DNA of 64,000 bases from an uncultured Aquimarina sp. Lineage in GTDB: Bacteria > Bacteroidota > Bacteroidia > Flavobacteriales > Flavobacteriaceae. The DNA lies in the NCBI GenBank assembly GCA_947496705.1, contig CANMDW010000001.1, positions 62,001 to 126,000 on the forward strand. The letters run 5' to 3'. Below the pieces are notes generated by a model. The model searched no databases. It had not been told where the DNA came from and worked only from the letters and a program-made list of their open reading frames with translations. Position numbers and translations under genes: made by a program. Shown piece by piece: positions 53,785-61,369 of the stretch (position 1 is its first letter; the number at the start of each line of letters is the position of its first letter).

Positions 53785-55518
53785 ATGGTTACAGGTTTTG
53801 ATAAAATAATAGTGGTCTCACTTATTTTTCTAAACCCCAAGATATACTCTCAGGATATTGTTAATCAAAAAAAAGAAGATTCTTTAAGTGGCAATACCTA
53901 CCAACAGCTCTACAAAAAATTTCACGAAAACCTGCTTAGTAATAACCGATCATCTAAAATATATGCCAAAGTTTATTTAAATAAAGGGAAAAAGAACAAT
54001 GACAGCATTCGTATGGCCAAAGGGTATAGCTTGTTAAGTCAGACGTATCGGTATACAGATGAGCGTAGTTTGATATATTTGGATAGTGCCATTGTAATGG
54101 CAAAAAATAGTGCCGAAAAAAATTTTCCGGAAGGTCTTTACATAAAACGAGGTATTATTTTTGAAAATCAAGGAGATTTTAAAAATGCTTTGAATGATTA
54201 TCTTCAGGCTTTACACTTCTCAAAAAAAGCAAATAATGAATTCTACATATATGTTCTTAAACATAATATAGGATTACTGAAAAGAAAATTAGGTAAATAT
54301 ACCGAAGCAAAAACACTGCTTTTAGAGTGTTTCTCTTATGAAGAAAACCTCGAAAACAAAACCAAAACAGATACCCTATCGTATCTTACCACCTTAAGTG
54401 AATTAGTATCGCTATATAGACTTAATAAGCAATTAGATTCGGCCAAGATCCTGAATAGTAAAGGTATTAAACTATCGAAAGGAAAAAAAAACACATACCT
54501 GTTTCATCTACATGAAGGGATCCTTGATTATTATGATGGTAATTATCTGAAGGCTGAAGACAAAATAAGTAAGACGATACCTGCATTTACTAATCCCGAT
54601 AATAAAGCATATTTTGAAAATTACAATTTAATAGATGCTTATATACATTTAGCAAAAACCTATAACGCCATAAATAATCCAGAGATGGCCGTTGTTTATT
54701 TTAAAAAAATAGATTCAATATCTCAATCCTTAAATTATATTATTCCCGAAAGCAGATTGGCATATGTCGAACTCATTACTTATTATAAGTCAATAAATGA
54801 TCTTTCAAATCATCTGGTTTATATCAATAAATTACTCGGAATAGATAGTATTCTCACCAAAGATTATAAATCGGTAAATGATCAACTGTTAAAAGAATTT
54901 GATACCAAAGAGCTCCTGGAAGAGAAAGAAACACTTATCGAGTCTATAAACTCTAAAAACACCACGTTTAAAAAATTGATATTTGCCCTATTGATTATAG
55001 TTGCTGGAGCTTTGGCATTGGTATATTACCAGTATCAAAGGCAAAAAATATATGCCAAAAGATTTAAAGCTTTGCTCGAATCTCCCCCAATAAGAAAAAA
55101 ATATAATTCGATACCCAAAAAGCTTAAACCATTTGATCAAAGAACTATCGACATTTCTGAGGAAATTATCAAGGACCTATCAAAAAAAATAGAGAATTTT
55201 GAGAAGCAACAAGGCTTTCTTAAACCAGGTATCACCACAAGCAGTCTGGCACGCGAGTTTAATTCTAATCCCAAATATCTTTCTAAAGTTGTTCATTACA
55301 ATAAAAAGAAAAACTTCACTTCTTATATCAATGACCTGAGAATTGATCATGTGTTAGAAAAATTAAAAACTAATTACAAGTTGCGCAATTATACCATTAA
55401 GGCTATTTCAAAAGAAATTGGGTTCAGTAATGCCCAGTCTTTTTCTACCTGTTTCTATAAAAAAACAGGGATTTATCCTTCTTATTTTATTGAAGAACTT
55501 AAAAAAATAGAAGCCTAA
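53785..55518 (+). CDS. TPR-containing membrane regulator with AraC-type DNA-binding domain
   Basis: This protein (577 residues from the chosen ATG) has a signal peptide (MVTGFDKIIVVSLIFLNPKIYSQ), TPR repeats in the periplasm (about 60-345), one TM helix near residue 395 (LIFALLIIVAGALALVYYQY) and a cytoplasmic AraC-type HTH domain at the C-terminus (about 470-577, ISKEIGFSNAQSFSTCFYKKTG). Regulators of this layout sense a periplasmic signal and act directly on DNA. The frame is open back to 53677, and an ATG at 53749 is also possible; the signal peptide favours 53785. It is likely to control the peptide genes on both sides. Confidence 0.85.
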   Translation: MVTGFDKIIVVSLIFLNPKIYSQDIVNQKKEDSLSGNTYQQLYKKFHENLLSNNRSSKIYAKVYLNKGKKNNDSIRMAKGYSLLSQTYRYTDERSLIYLDSAIVMAKNSAEKNFPEGLYIKRGIIFENQGDFKNALNDYLQALHFSKKANNEFYIYVLKHNIGLLKRKLGKYTEAKTLLLECFSYEENLENKTKTDTLSYLTTLSELVSLYRLNKQLDSAKILNSKGIKLSKGKKNTYLFHLHEGILDYYDGNYLKAEDKISKTIPAFTNPDNKAYFENYNLIDAYIHLAKTYNAINNPEMAVVYFKKIDSISQSLNYIIPESRLAYVELITYYKSINDLSNHLVYINKLLGIDSILTKDYKSVNDQLLKEFDTKELLEEKETLIESINSKNTTFKKLIFALLIIVAGALALVYYQYQRQKIYAKRFKALLESPPIRKKYNSIPKKLKPFDQRTIDISEEIIKDLSKKIENFEKQQGFLKPGITTSSLAREFNSNPKYLSKVVHYNKKKNFTSYINDLRIDHVLEKLKTNYKLRNYTIKAISKEIGFSNAQSFSTCFYKKTGIYPSYFIEELKKIEA

Positions 55519-55549
55519 AAACCAACCTGTTAAAGCTCTTTAGCAGTCC

Positions 55550-55560
55550 AAATTCCGGAA
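55550..55560. promoter_or_regulatory. AAATTCCGGAA motif upstream of the peptide gene
   Basis: Identical to the 11-mer at 53543-53553 and placed 72 bases before the start of the double-glycine peptide gene; TCCGGA is its palindromic core. Confidence 0.4.
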
Positions 55561-55631
55561 TCTGGATTACTAAAAATGTACGGATATGGTTTTTAATTTA
55601 TATTTGTTCAAATCATAACAAATCTCTTAAA

Positions 55632-55796
55632 ATGAAAAAGTTACATCTAAACAAAATTACAATTTCACGGTTATCAAAAGAACAATCCAGAAGTATTGTT
55701 GGCGGTTCTGTCGACTTTGAGTGCGATATCACCAAAGATCGTGATAATCCCAGATGCGATGACTTTACAAGAACCGAAGAAGATGCGGATTACTAA
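55632..55796 (+). CDS. double-glycine-leader peptide, natural-product (RiPP) precursor type
   Basis: A 54-residue peptide begins MKKLHLNKITISRLSKEQ and has SIVGG (Gly24-Gly25), which matches the Bacteroidota natural-product precursor leader pattern KKLxLxKxTIxxL...GG. The 29-residue core after GG has two cysteines (C31 and C42), several Ser/Thr and many Asp/Glu, and ends DADY. Such leaders are cut by peptidase-containing ABC exporters, and some cores become lanthipeptides or other modified peptides. No modification enzyme or C39 exporter is in the window. The gene follows the TPR-AraC regulator by 113 bases and ends before MITE copy 3. Confidence 0.75.
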   Translation: MKKLHLNKITISRLSKEQSRSIVGGSVDFECDITKDRDNPRCDDFTRTEEDADY

Positions 55797-55813
55797 ACAA
55801 CTCGATAATATTT

Positions 55814-55963
55814 GTGTCTGGGCGGAAATATATCACTATTAAATTTGTTTCTTTTTACGCTATTTTTATTTGTTTTTTATCGCCTGATGCTAAGGCATCT
55901 GCATCAAAAAAGAAAATCAAAAATAATTCAAATTATAAAAATCGCCTATTTCCGACCAGGCAC
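55814..55963. mobile_element. MITE-like repeat, copy 3 (150 bp)
   Basis: Same family as 3111-3275 and 5525-5687, with TIRs GTGTCTGGGCGGAAAT and ATTTCCGACCAGGCAC and the same internal hairpin GATGCTAAGGCATC. It is shorter because about 11 bases (TAAAATCCCAT in copy 1) are missing from the middle. It lies 17 bases after the double-glycine peptide gene. Confidence 0.75.
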
Positions 55964-56065
55964 AAATTAGTAACATGGCCATAACCTTCATCGTTAACAG
56001 ACAAACTTGTACTAAGCAGAAAAAGTAATGAAGGAAACGCCAAACATGGGGCCACAGGTATGTAT

Positions 56066-56100
56066 AAAAGCTGTTTCTTGTACAAGAAACAGCTTTTTTT
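56066..56100. terminator. perfect 32-bp palindrome terminator
   Basis: AAAAGCTGTTTCTTGT (56066-56081) and its exact complement (56082-56097), followed by more T. It lies after MITE copy 3 and could end the transcript of the double-glycine peptide gene. Confidence 0.75.
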
Positions 56101-56264
56101 GTGGAATTCAATGAAGGAAACCCATTCTCTTGACCTGGAAAAAAACAAAATCCTTTACATTTATCTATCAAGATTCGTTGCCTGTATGCTTCATAATGTT
56201 ATTCGGCGAATTCTATGTTTTCTCTATCTAAATTTATATAACTTACAATCGTTTAACCCGAATT

Positions 56265-57455
56265 ATGATTGTTAAAGAGCACTTATATACCGGAAGGATC
56301 ACGTCTATCGATGTGTTTAGAGGCATGACTATATTTGCCATGATTTTTGTGAATGAGCTGGCCGGGGTTCAAAACATTCCTTCCTGGATGAAACATGCCC
56401 TGGCCGAAGAGGATCGCATGACCTTTGTAGATGTAGTGTTTCCTGCTTTCTTGTTTATCGTAGGCATGTCAATTCCATTTGCCATTAATGCCCGATTAAA
56501 AAAAGGAGGTACTACCATAAGTATCTGGAAACATATCATACAGAGAACTATTGCCTTACTGGTCATGGGGCTCTATATGGTAAATGCAGAGTATGGTTAT
56601 GACGAATCAAAAATGTGGATTTCTATGGCGCTATGGGGATTTTTGGCTTATAGCCTGCCCATCCCTATATGGAATCAGTATGCTGCAAGTTTTTCCAAAC
56701 CATTAAAACGTATTTTGCAATACAGTGCCATCCTGGTGTTGATTGTGATGTACTTTTTATATATACAAGATACCGGTATCCGGGGAATGACTGCTAAGTG
56801 GTGGGGTATTCTTGGGTTGATAGGCTGGGCATATCTGATCACTTCACTAGTGTATTGGTCTACAAATGGTAAGATCATTGCGATCCTGATCTTTCTTGTG
56901 ATCTGTATTGGGATCAACATATCCGATGTGGCGCAATGGGATCAAAATACCGGGTTGTCCTGGATAGGCATTATAGGCAGTCATTTTGCTCATACTTCTA
57001 TTGTAGTTTGCGGGCTAGTTACTTCCCTCTTTTTCTTTGAAAGGAAATCAAAAAAGATTGTTAATCCCAATATTATTGTTTTTGCAGTACTGCTATTTGT
57101 GGCTGGTTACCTGCTACGCCCTTATTATGAAGTGTCTAAGATTAGAGCAACCCCTTCCTGGTGCCTGTATTCGGCAGGGTTTTGTGTACTGATCTATTAC
57201 CTTATGTATTGGTTGATCGAACTCAAAAAATTAGTTCGCTGGTCTCATTTTATTATGCCTGCAGCTTCAAACCCCTTGTTAATTTATATTATTCCCGGGA
57301 TCATTATGTATTTAAGTATGCTGCTAGGGATTACCATCATACCCGATTTTTTTACCAGCGGCATCCCCGGGATTCTATGGTCTCTGGGGTTTACTATTAT
57401 CATGTTGTTTGTCGTAAAACTTTTTAATAGAATGCATATACAATTGCGGTTGTAG
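56265..57455 (+). CDS. DUF5009 / NagX-like multi-TM membrane protein
   Basis: This 396-residue protein has about ten TM helices and the opening RITSIDVFRGMTIFAMIFVN, typical of the DUF5009 / heparan-alpha-glucosaminide N-acetyltransferase-like (NagX) family. Members acetylate amino sugars across the membrane; other bacterial members have unknown substrates. The conserved-looking loop MTFVDVVFPAFLFIVGMSIPF is intact, and the protein ends NRMHIQLRL. The gene stands alone, with the terminator palindrome at 56066 upstream and an inverted-repeat element downstream. Confidence 0.87.
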   Translation: MIVKEHLYTGRITSIDVFRGMTIFAMIFVNELAGVQNIPSWMKHALAEEDRMTFVDVVFPAFLFIVGMSIPFAINARLKKGGTTISIWKHIIQRTIALLVMGLYMVNAEYGYDESKMWISMALWGFLAYSLPIPIWNQYAASFSKPLKRILQYSAILVLIVMYFLYIQDTGIRGMTAKWWGILGLIGWAYLITSLVYWSTNGKIIAILIFLVICIGINISDVAQWDQNTGLSWIGIIGSHFAHTSIVVCGLVTSLFFFERKSKKIVNPNIIVFAVLLFVAGYLLRPYYEVSKIRATPSWCLYSAGFCVLIYYLMYWLIELKKLVRWSHFIMPAASNPLLIYIIPGIIMYLSMLLGITIIPDFFTSGIPGILWSLGFTIIMLFVVKLFNRMHIQLRL

Positions 57456-57752
57456 CTGTTTGTTATCGCCAATGGAAAAAAATTTATTGGACACCTCGAG
57501 ATGACAGAAAAATCAAGACGCTGTCATGTCCCAGGACATAACCTTCTGGAGAGCCATCGAGATATCGTTTAAGATCGCTACGTTACAAGAATCAAAACTT
57601 TTATAATCGTTTTAATAAATACCCAAACCTCGCAATTCTTATGTTGCACAGGTCAGAGTCATAGAGATAACTAAGTTTCAAGAATTTTTTTATTCTTTCA
57701 ATTATTTACAATAAAACTGTGTACACACAGGTAGCAGAAGTCCTCCTTTTGG
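57456..57752. other. gene-free region downstream of the DUF5009 gene
   Basis: About 300 bases with no gene, RNA or convincing terminator. It leads into the nested inverted-repeat element at 57753. Confidence 0.4.
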
Positions 57753-57892
57753 CCCAATGTCATTTAGTTAAGAAACCTTTTATATACTCCCTTTCCTAAA
57801 GAAGAGGACTGGCCCGCCTGACGGATCTACCGGTAGACAGGCGGGCAGGGGTGAGGTTAAATCAAAAAAACTCTTAACTAAATGACATTGGG
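57753..57892. repeat. 140-bp nested inverted-repeat element
   Basis: Outer arms CCCAATGTCATTTAGTTAAG(A) at 57753-57773 and 57872-57892 are exact complements over 21 bp. Inside is a GC-rich palindrome, CCCGCCTG (57813-57820) with CAGGCGGG (57838-57845), whose centre TCTACCGGTAGA is itself a palindrome. It has no open frame, and could be a MITE-like unit or a strong RNA/DNA structure. The right edge lies 10 bases from the stop of the small HTH gene. Confidence 0.7.
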
Positions 57893-57901
57893 GTTAGGGG
57901 G

Positions 57902-58174
57902 TTATCCCACAAAAGGATTTAATTCAAAAGGATACGCTTCTCTGGTAAAAAACCCGAATTTAAACCCTACTGCTTTTGCATAGACAAAGCTTTGTATGGT
58001 AAAATTATACTCTACAGGAGCATTGAGTTCTTTCATCAGGTTGATAATACGATATAATTTGGTCTTTGAGATGCCTAATCTGCAGGCCAGCTCCTCGGGG
58101 CTACCAGTAGCTTGCAGGCGGATCATCTGATCAATCCGCTCTAAAAGCTCGATGTGTTGGATGATGATTTTCAT
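57902..58174 (-). CDS. small HTH protein (HTH_11-like)
   Basis: This 90-residue protein has a winged-helix-type HTH in the N-terminal half (IDQMIRLQATGSPEELACRL-GISKTKLYRII) and a beta-rich C-terminal half with a Phe-rich tail (FKFGFFTREAYPFELNPFVG). It may be a DNA-binding regulator. The small protein type is widespread in Bacteroidota, with function unknown. The neighbours are a short ORF and a hairpin upstream. Confidence 0.7.
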   Translation of the reverse strand: MKIIIQHIELLERIDQMIRLQATGSPEELACRLGISKTKLYRIINLMKELNAPVEYNFTIQSFVYAKAVGFKFGFFTREAYPFELNPFVG

Positions 58175-58325
58175 GAATTTGTTTGTTTAGTGGTTATTAA
58201 TCTTGATTGTTCAACTGCAGATAACGATTGGGGTTTATGTTTATTTGTAATCATAAAAAAGCATAAGCAAGCGGTTCATGGAATGGGAAATGATTGGAGG
58301 CCAGTACACAAACTGTTCTTTTTTG

Positions 58326-58517
58326 TTAGCAATAGTCTATTTCGGGCTTTATAGATGTGTTGTATGGCATCCTCATATAATACTCTTTATAGCGTTTATG
58401 GATCCAGGCATAGAGGATGATCTCATAAGGGTGGCAATGCACCAGCTGATACATATATAATGCCTGTAAGATATCCTGGGTATATCGAATTATACTGTAA
58501 TATGGGTAGGAGTTCAT
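58326..58517 (-). CDS. short hypothetical protein, 63 residues
   Basis: An ATG frame rich in Tyr and His (MNSYPYYSIIRYTQDILQ ...) with no recognised domain. It lies on the same strand as the HTH gene and just after a 14-bp hairpin. It may be real or chance; no homology can be claimed. Confidence 0.3.
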   Translation of the reverse strand: MNSYPYYSIIRYTQDILQALYMYQLVHCHPYEIILYAWIHKRYKEYYMRMPYNTSIKPEIDYC

Positions 58518-58519
58518 AA

Positions 58520-58561
58520 TTACTACTGGTTTAGTATATATTTATGTCCTAAACCAGTAGT
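58520..58561. repeat. 14-bp inverted repeat TACTACTGGTTTAG
   Basis: The arms 58520-58533 and 58548-58561 are exact complements with a 14-base A/T-rich loop. It lies about 345 bases upstream of the HTH gene and immediately upstream of the 63-codon frame; it could be an operator or an RNA hairpin. Confidence 0.55.
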
Positions 58562-58636
58562 ATGTTACCCTTGTGACGCCTAATTTTTTAAAGCTGGTTG
58601 GTAAAAGAAGAAAGTTTCTATGTCAAAATCAAAGGA

Positions 58637-59377
58637 TTATTCTGCCAATACTTCCTGTAATCGTATGGCCTTTTCTTTATAAATACCATTGTATTCGATA
58701 ATTTCCCGGAGTCTGGCAATCGTTTTGTGTGTGTTCCCTAATTTCAAATAGGCAAGTAACTCATACCATGTTGCCGCTTCATAATAGCTGCTGTTTTTTT
58801 CAATATGTTCAAACTGAGTAATCGCTTTCTGTTCCTGATCAGTATTCATATAACTAGTACCCAGATACAATCGCAATGCCTCCTGATTTATCAATTCAGG
58901 ATGCTTTTCGAGGGCAGTGATTACCTTTGCATATGCCTCATGAGTATAGTCTTTCATTATATTCTGCAGCTCATTGCTAATTTCTCCCCTGGTCACATCG
59001 ACTACTGGAAAAGGTGTGTAATAGGCCATATACAGATCTTGTGTTTTATGGTTGCTATCCAGTGTATGCCATAGCAATGCACCTATGCTCAATAGCACAA
59101 TAATTGAAGCCGCAATCTTCCAATACGCATACAACCAGGAAGCAGAAGTAGTTTTCTGTTCCTCTTTGATTTCTTTATGGATCTTTACCAGTTTTTCTTT
59201 AAAAGCGAGGGTGTCTTTATCCTTCAACGTTTGGTGTAGGTCCCGGTGTTTTTCTACTTCGGTTTGCAACTCGGGGTCATCGGTCATTTCTTTTTCAAAA
59301 GCCGCCAGCTCCTCTGCAGATAAGCTATTGGCGAGGTATTGTTCTATTTTTTCAAATATTTCCGGGGTTCTTTTCAT
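58637..59377 (-). CDS. anti-sigma factor-like membrane protein with TPR-type repeats
   Basis: This 246-residue protein has an N-terminal cytoplasmic helical part (LANSLSAEELAAFEKEM, resembling Bacteroidota anti-sigma leaders), a TM helix (about 88-105, IAASIIVLLSIGALLW) and a periplasmic part with TPR-like helices (about 150-240, including LYLGTSYMNTDQEQKAI). It follows the ECF sigma gene by 5 bases on the same strand, so it is the likely anti-sigma factor of that pair. No zf-HC2 Cys/His motif is present. Confidence 0.78.
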   Translation of the reverse strand: MKRTPEIFEKIEQYLANSLSAEELAAFEKEMTDDPELQTEVEKHRDLHQTLKDKDTLAFKEKLVKIHKEIKEEQKTTSASWLYAYWKIAASIIVLLSIGALLWHTLDSNHKTQDLYMAYYTPFPVVDVTRGEISNELQNIMKDYTHEAYAKVITALEKHPELINQEALRLYLGTSYMNTDQEQKAITQFEHIEKNSSYYEAATWYELLAYLKLGNTHKTIARLREIIEYNGIYKEKAIRLQEVLAE

Positions 59378-59382
59378 ACAGC

Positions 59383-59964
59383 CTATTCTTTTTCAGGGGT
59401 GAATTTTAACTCCTGATATAACGGATCCTTTTCGATCATCTCTATCAGTGATCGCTTGCATTCAAATTTTTTCTTTCGTGTATATCCTTCAGAATATCCG
59501 GTGAGCTTACCAATCTCTTTCATGCTTTTTCCATCAAAAACCAAGGTAAGTACCTCTTTGCAGGAATCGTTTAATCTCATAAAATATTTCCGATACAGGT
59601 GCTGGCGTTCTTTATGCGTTATTTCTTCAATAACCGAAATACTCATATCTTCAGAGGTGAGGTGAATTTCTTCTGTGATCACTAATTTTTTATTTTTTCT
59701 CAACCTGTTTCTCCAAATATTTTTACAAACCGCATAAAAATAGGTGCGTAAAGAACAATGAAGCTCCAGAGAATCTGTTTTTAATTTCTGATATATAAAT
59801 ACCAATGCATCCTGAAACACATCTTCTACATCTTCTTCGTTCCCGGAGTTTTGAAGGATATATCGTCTGATATATGGCTGGTTTTTTTTATAAAAAGCTT
59901 TAATAACCGCCTCTTCTCCTGCAATAATACCTTCTAAAATCTTACACTCTTCAGATTTGCTCAT
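59383..59964 (-). CDS. ECF-type RNA polymerase sigma factor
   Basis: This 193-residue sigma-70 family protein has region 2 (about 25-95, NEEDVEDVFQDALVFIYQKL) and region 4 (about 130-185, LNDSCKEVLTLVFDGKSM and the HTH MKEIGKLTGYSEGYTRKKK). It is clearly separate from the sigma factor at 14.0 kb. The anti-sigma-like gene follows after 5 bases. The regulon is unknown. Confidence 0.9.
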   Translation of the reverse strand: MSKSEECKILEGIIAGEEAVIKAFYKKNQPYIRRYILQNSGNEEDVEDVFQDALVFIYQKLKTDSLELHCSLRTYFYAVCKNIWRNRLRKNKKLVITEEIHLTSEDMSISVIEEITHKERQHLYRKYFMRLNDSCKEVLTLVFDGKSMKEIGKLTGYSEGYTRKKKFECKRSLIEMIEKDPLYQELKFTPEKE

Positions 59965-60000
59965 AGGTTTATGTGTTAAAACAGCAGATTGTTACCTTTT

Positions 60001-60031
60001 GAATACGATTAAATCATCTGTAAAAGTAACA
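60001..60031 (-). promoter_or_regulatory. candidate ECF-type promoter upstream of the second sigma gene
   Basis: On the minus strand TGTTACTTTTAC is followed 25 bases after its first T by GTATTC, close to the arrangement before the other sigma gene at 13943-13972. Spacing differs by 2 bases, so this is tentative. Confidence 0.25.
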
Positions 60032-60333
60032 TTTTTAGTTTCTTTGCTATTAACAGGATATAGTTAAAGTTTAAAAAAACAGCGGATTCCGTTGCTAAAA
60101 TGCTAACACATAGCTCTAGTTTATAAATTACGTTGATTAATTTCACTAGAATGCTTTATATCCCATCCTAAATCCTTCATAAAAAGTATTTTTTTATGTA
60201 ACGAGTGGCAAGATAATATAACAGGATTTCTGGAAGCCAGTGGCGCAATGCCAACTATGAAGAATCTTTTGCTAACGCTAAAAAAGGATTGGAGATTAGT
60301 ATTGTTCATTTAGAAAAAAACAGCATCGTAAAT

Positions 60334-60837
60334 CTACACCAACCTAATATCTTCTTTAAACAGCATATGAATATATTCTGCATGGATTTCTGCATGGTGT
60401 TTGTTTTCCATACAGTGAAAAAGTAGATGAATTAATCCATAATCTCCCAGGCTATCGCGATATTCGTGTTTTTCTTTGTTCTTTACCCATAAAATAAAAC
60501 AACATAAGTGACCAATTTCACCTAGCTTTTCGGGATCTTCTAGGCATTTACGAAATTCGTCTAACTCCATCAGCGCATATTCATCATACTTTCGCTTACA
60601 AAAGTTATAATCAAACGTATGTTTATACGATTTGAGCCTTCTATTCTGTATTTCATAGTTCATACCACTCATAACATAAGATTCATTTACATTAGGTATA
60701 GCTATCATCATAGTCATACGATATTGGGTTATATCTATTTTTACAAATCGCATGCCAAGACTTTGAAAAATTAACCTAAAAAAATGTGAAAAAGTCTTAA
60801 AAGCTGACACAGCGTAGAACTCATTTGAAGTTTTCAT
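60334..60837 (-). CDS. hypothetical protein, no recognised family
   Basis: This protein (167 residues from the ATG at 60837) has no recognisable domain. It is hydrophilic, with a mixed sequence (KTFSHFFRLIFQSLGMRFV near the start; a His/Glu-rich C-terminus, ENKHHAEIHAEYIHML). The frame is open back to 60873, but those 12 codons (PGGQECLLQPR) come from a REP-like GC-rich palindrome, so the ATG at 60837 is preferred. A pair of GGAATAATTCC palindromes lies 100-145 bases upstream. Confidence 0.5.
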   Translation of the reverse strand: MKTSNEFYAVSAFKTFSHFFRLIFQSLGMRFVKIDITQYRMTMMIAIPNVNESYVMSGMNYEIQNRRLKSYKHTFDYNFCKRKYDEYALMELDEFRKCLEDPEKLGEIGHLCCFILWVKNKEKHEYRDSLGDYGLIHLLFHCMENKHHAEIHAEYIHMLFKEDIRLV

Positions 60838-61369
60838 TCTGGGCTGCAAAAGGCATTCCTGCCCGCCAGGCATTAGTTAAACAGGCTTATTTTTTCGCTT
60901 CCAGACAAAAACTTCAAAATGAGTCCTGTTTAAAAAAATGGAATAATTCCAATACAAAAATACAAAATTTGGAATAATTCCTAGTTATGAATTGAAATAT
61001 ATTTCAACGTGATTTCGGCCTAAAATGTATTGGTATCCCGTAATATATAGACACTATAGCTTCCTCTACACAAAATACACAAACAAGTCAAATGACTCCA
61101 GCCCAAATGTTAATAAACTTTTCAAAAACAACTAGTTAAGAACCTTACTATGGCCTCCTGTTTTTGTATTTAGCTTGCTTAAAAATCTGCTTTAACAACG
61201 TCCATTGTTAATAAAACCTAATAAGTTTATTTTCAAAAAAAGAGTATGGCTATTAAATTTACTTTAAGAATTCAGGACAGAATTCTATGTATTTGATACA
61301 TTCTGGTATGCTTTTTGGGGAAAGAACAGTCAGAATGAAGAAAATGGGAAACAAATCAAATCGTGAATT
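60838..61369. other. intergenic region with paired palindromes
   Basis: About 530 bases without a clear gene. It holds a REP-like patch near 60858-60870, two copies of TGGAATAATTCC (60939 and 60970) and A/T-rich DNA. The small ORF at 61370 follows. Confidence 0.4.
60939..60981 (-). promoter_or_regulatory. paired palindromes GGAATAATTCC
   Basis: Two 11-bp perfect palindromes, at 60940-60950 and 60971-60981, are 31 bases apart (about three helical turns). They lie about 100-145 bases upstream of the hypothetical gene on the minus strand. The shape fits a dimeric regulator site. Confidence 0.4.

Noticed and set aside
55917..56171. Minus-strand frames downstream of the double-glycine peptide gene
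   Set aside because: They run across MITE copy 3 and the terminator palindrome and show low-complexity hydrophobic sequence; not genes.
60121..60309. 62-codon minus-strand frame
   Set aside because: No recognisable sequence and it overlaps the equally weak plus-strand fragment; probably chance.
60180..60420. Plus-strand frame fragment with SQWRNANYEESFANAKKG
   Set aside because: It looks protein-like over about 40 codons, but it starts after a stop, has no start codon and runs into the antisense of the hypothetical gene at 60334. No family could be recognised.
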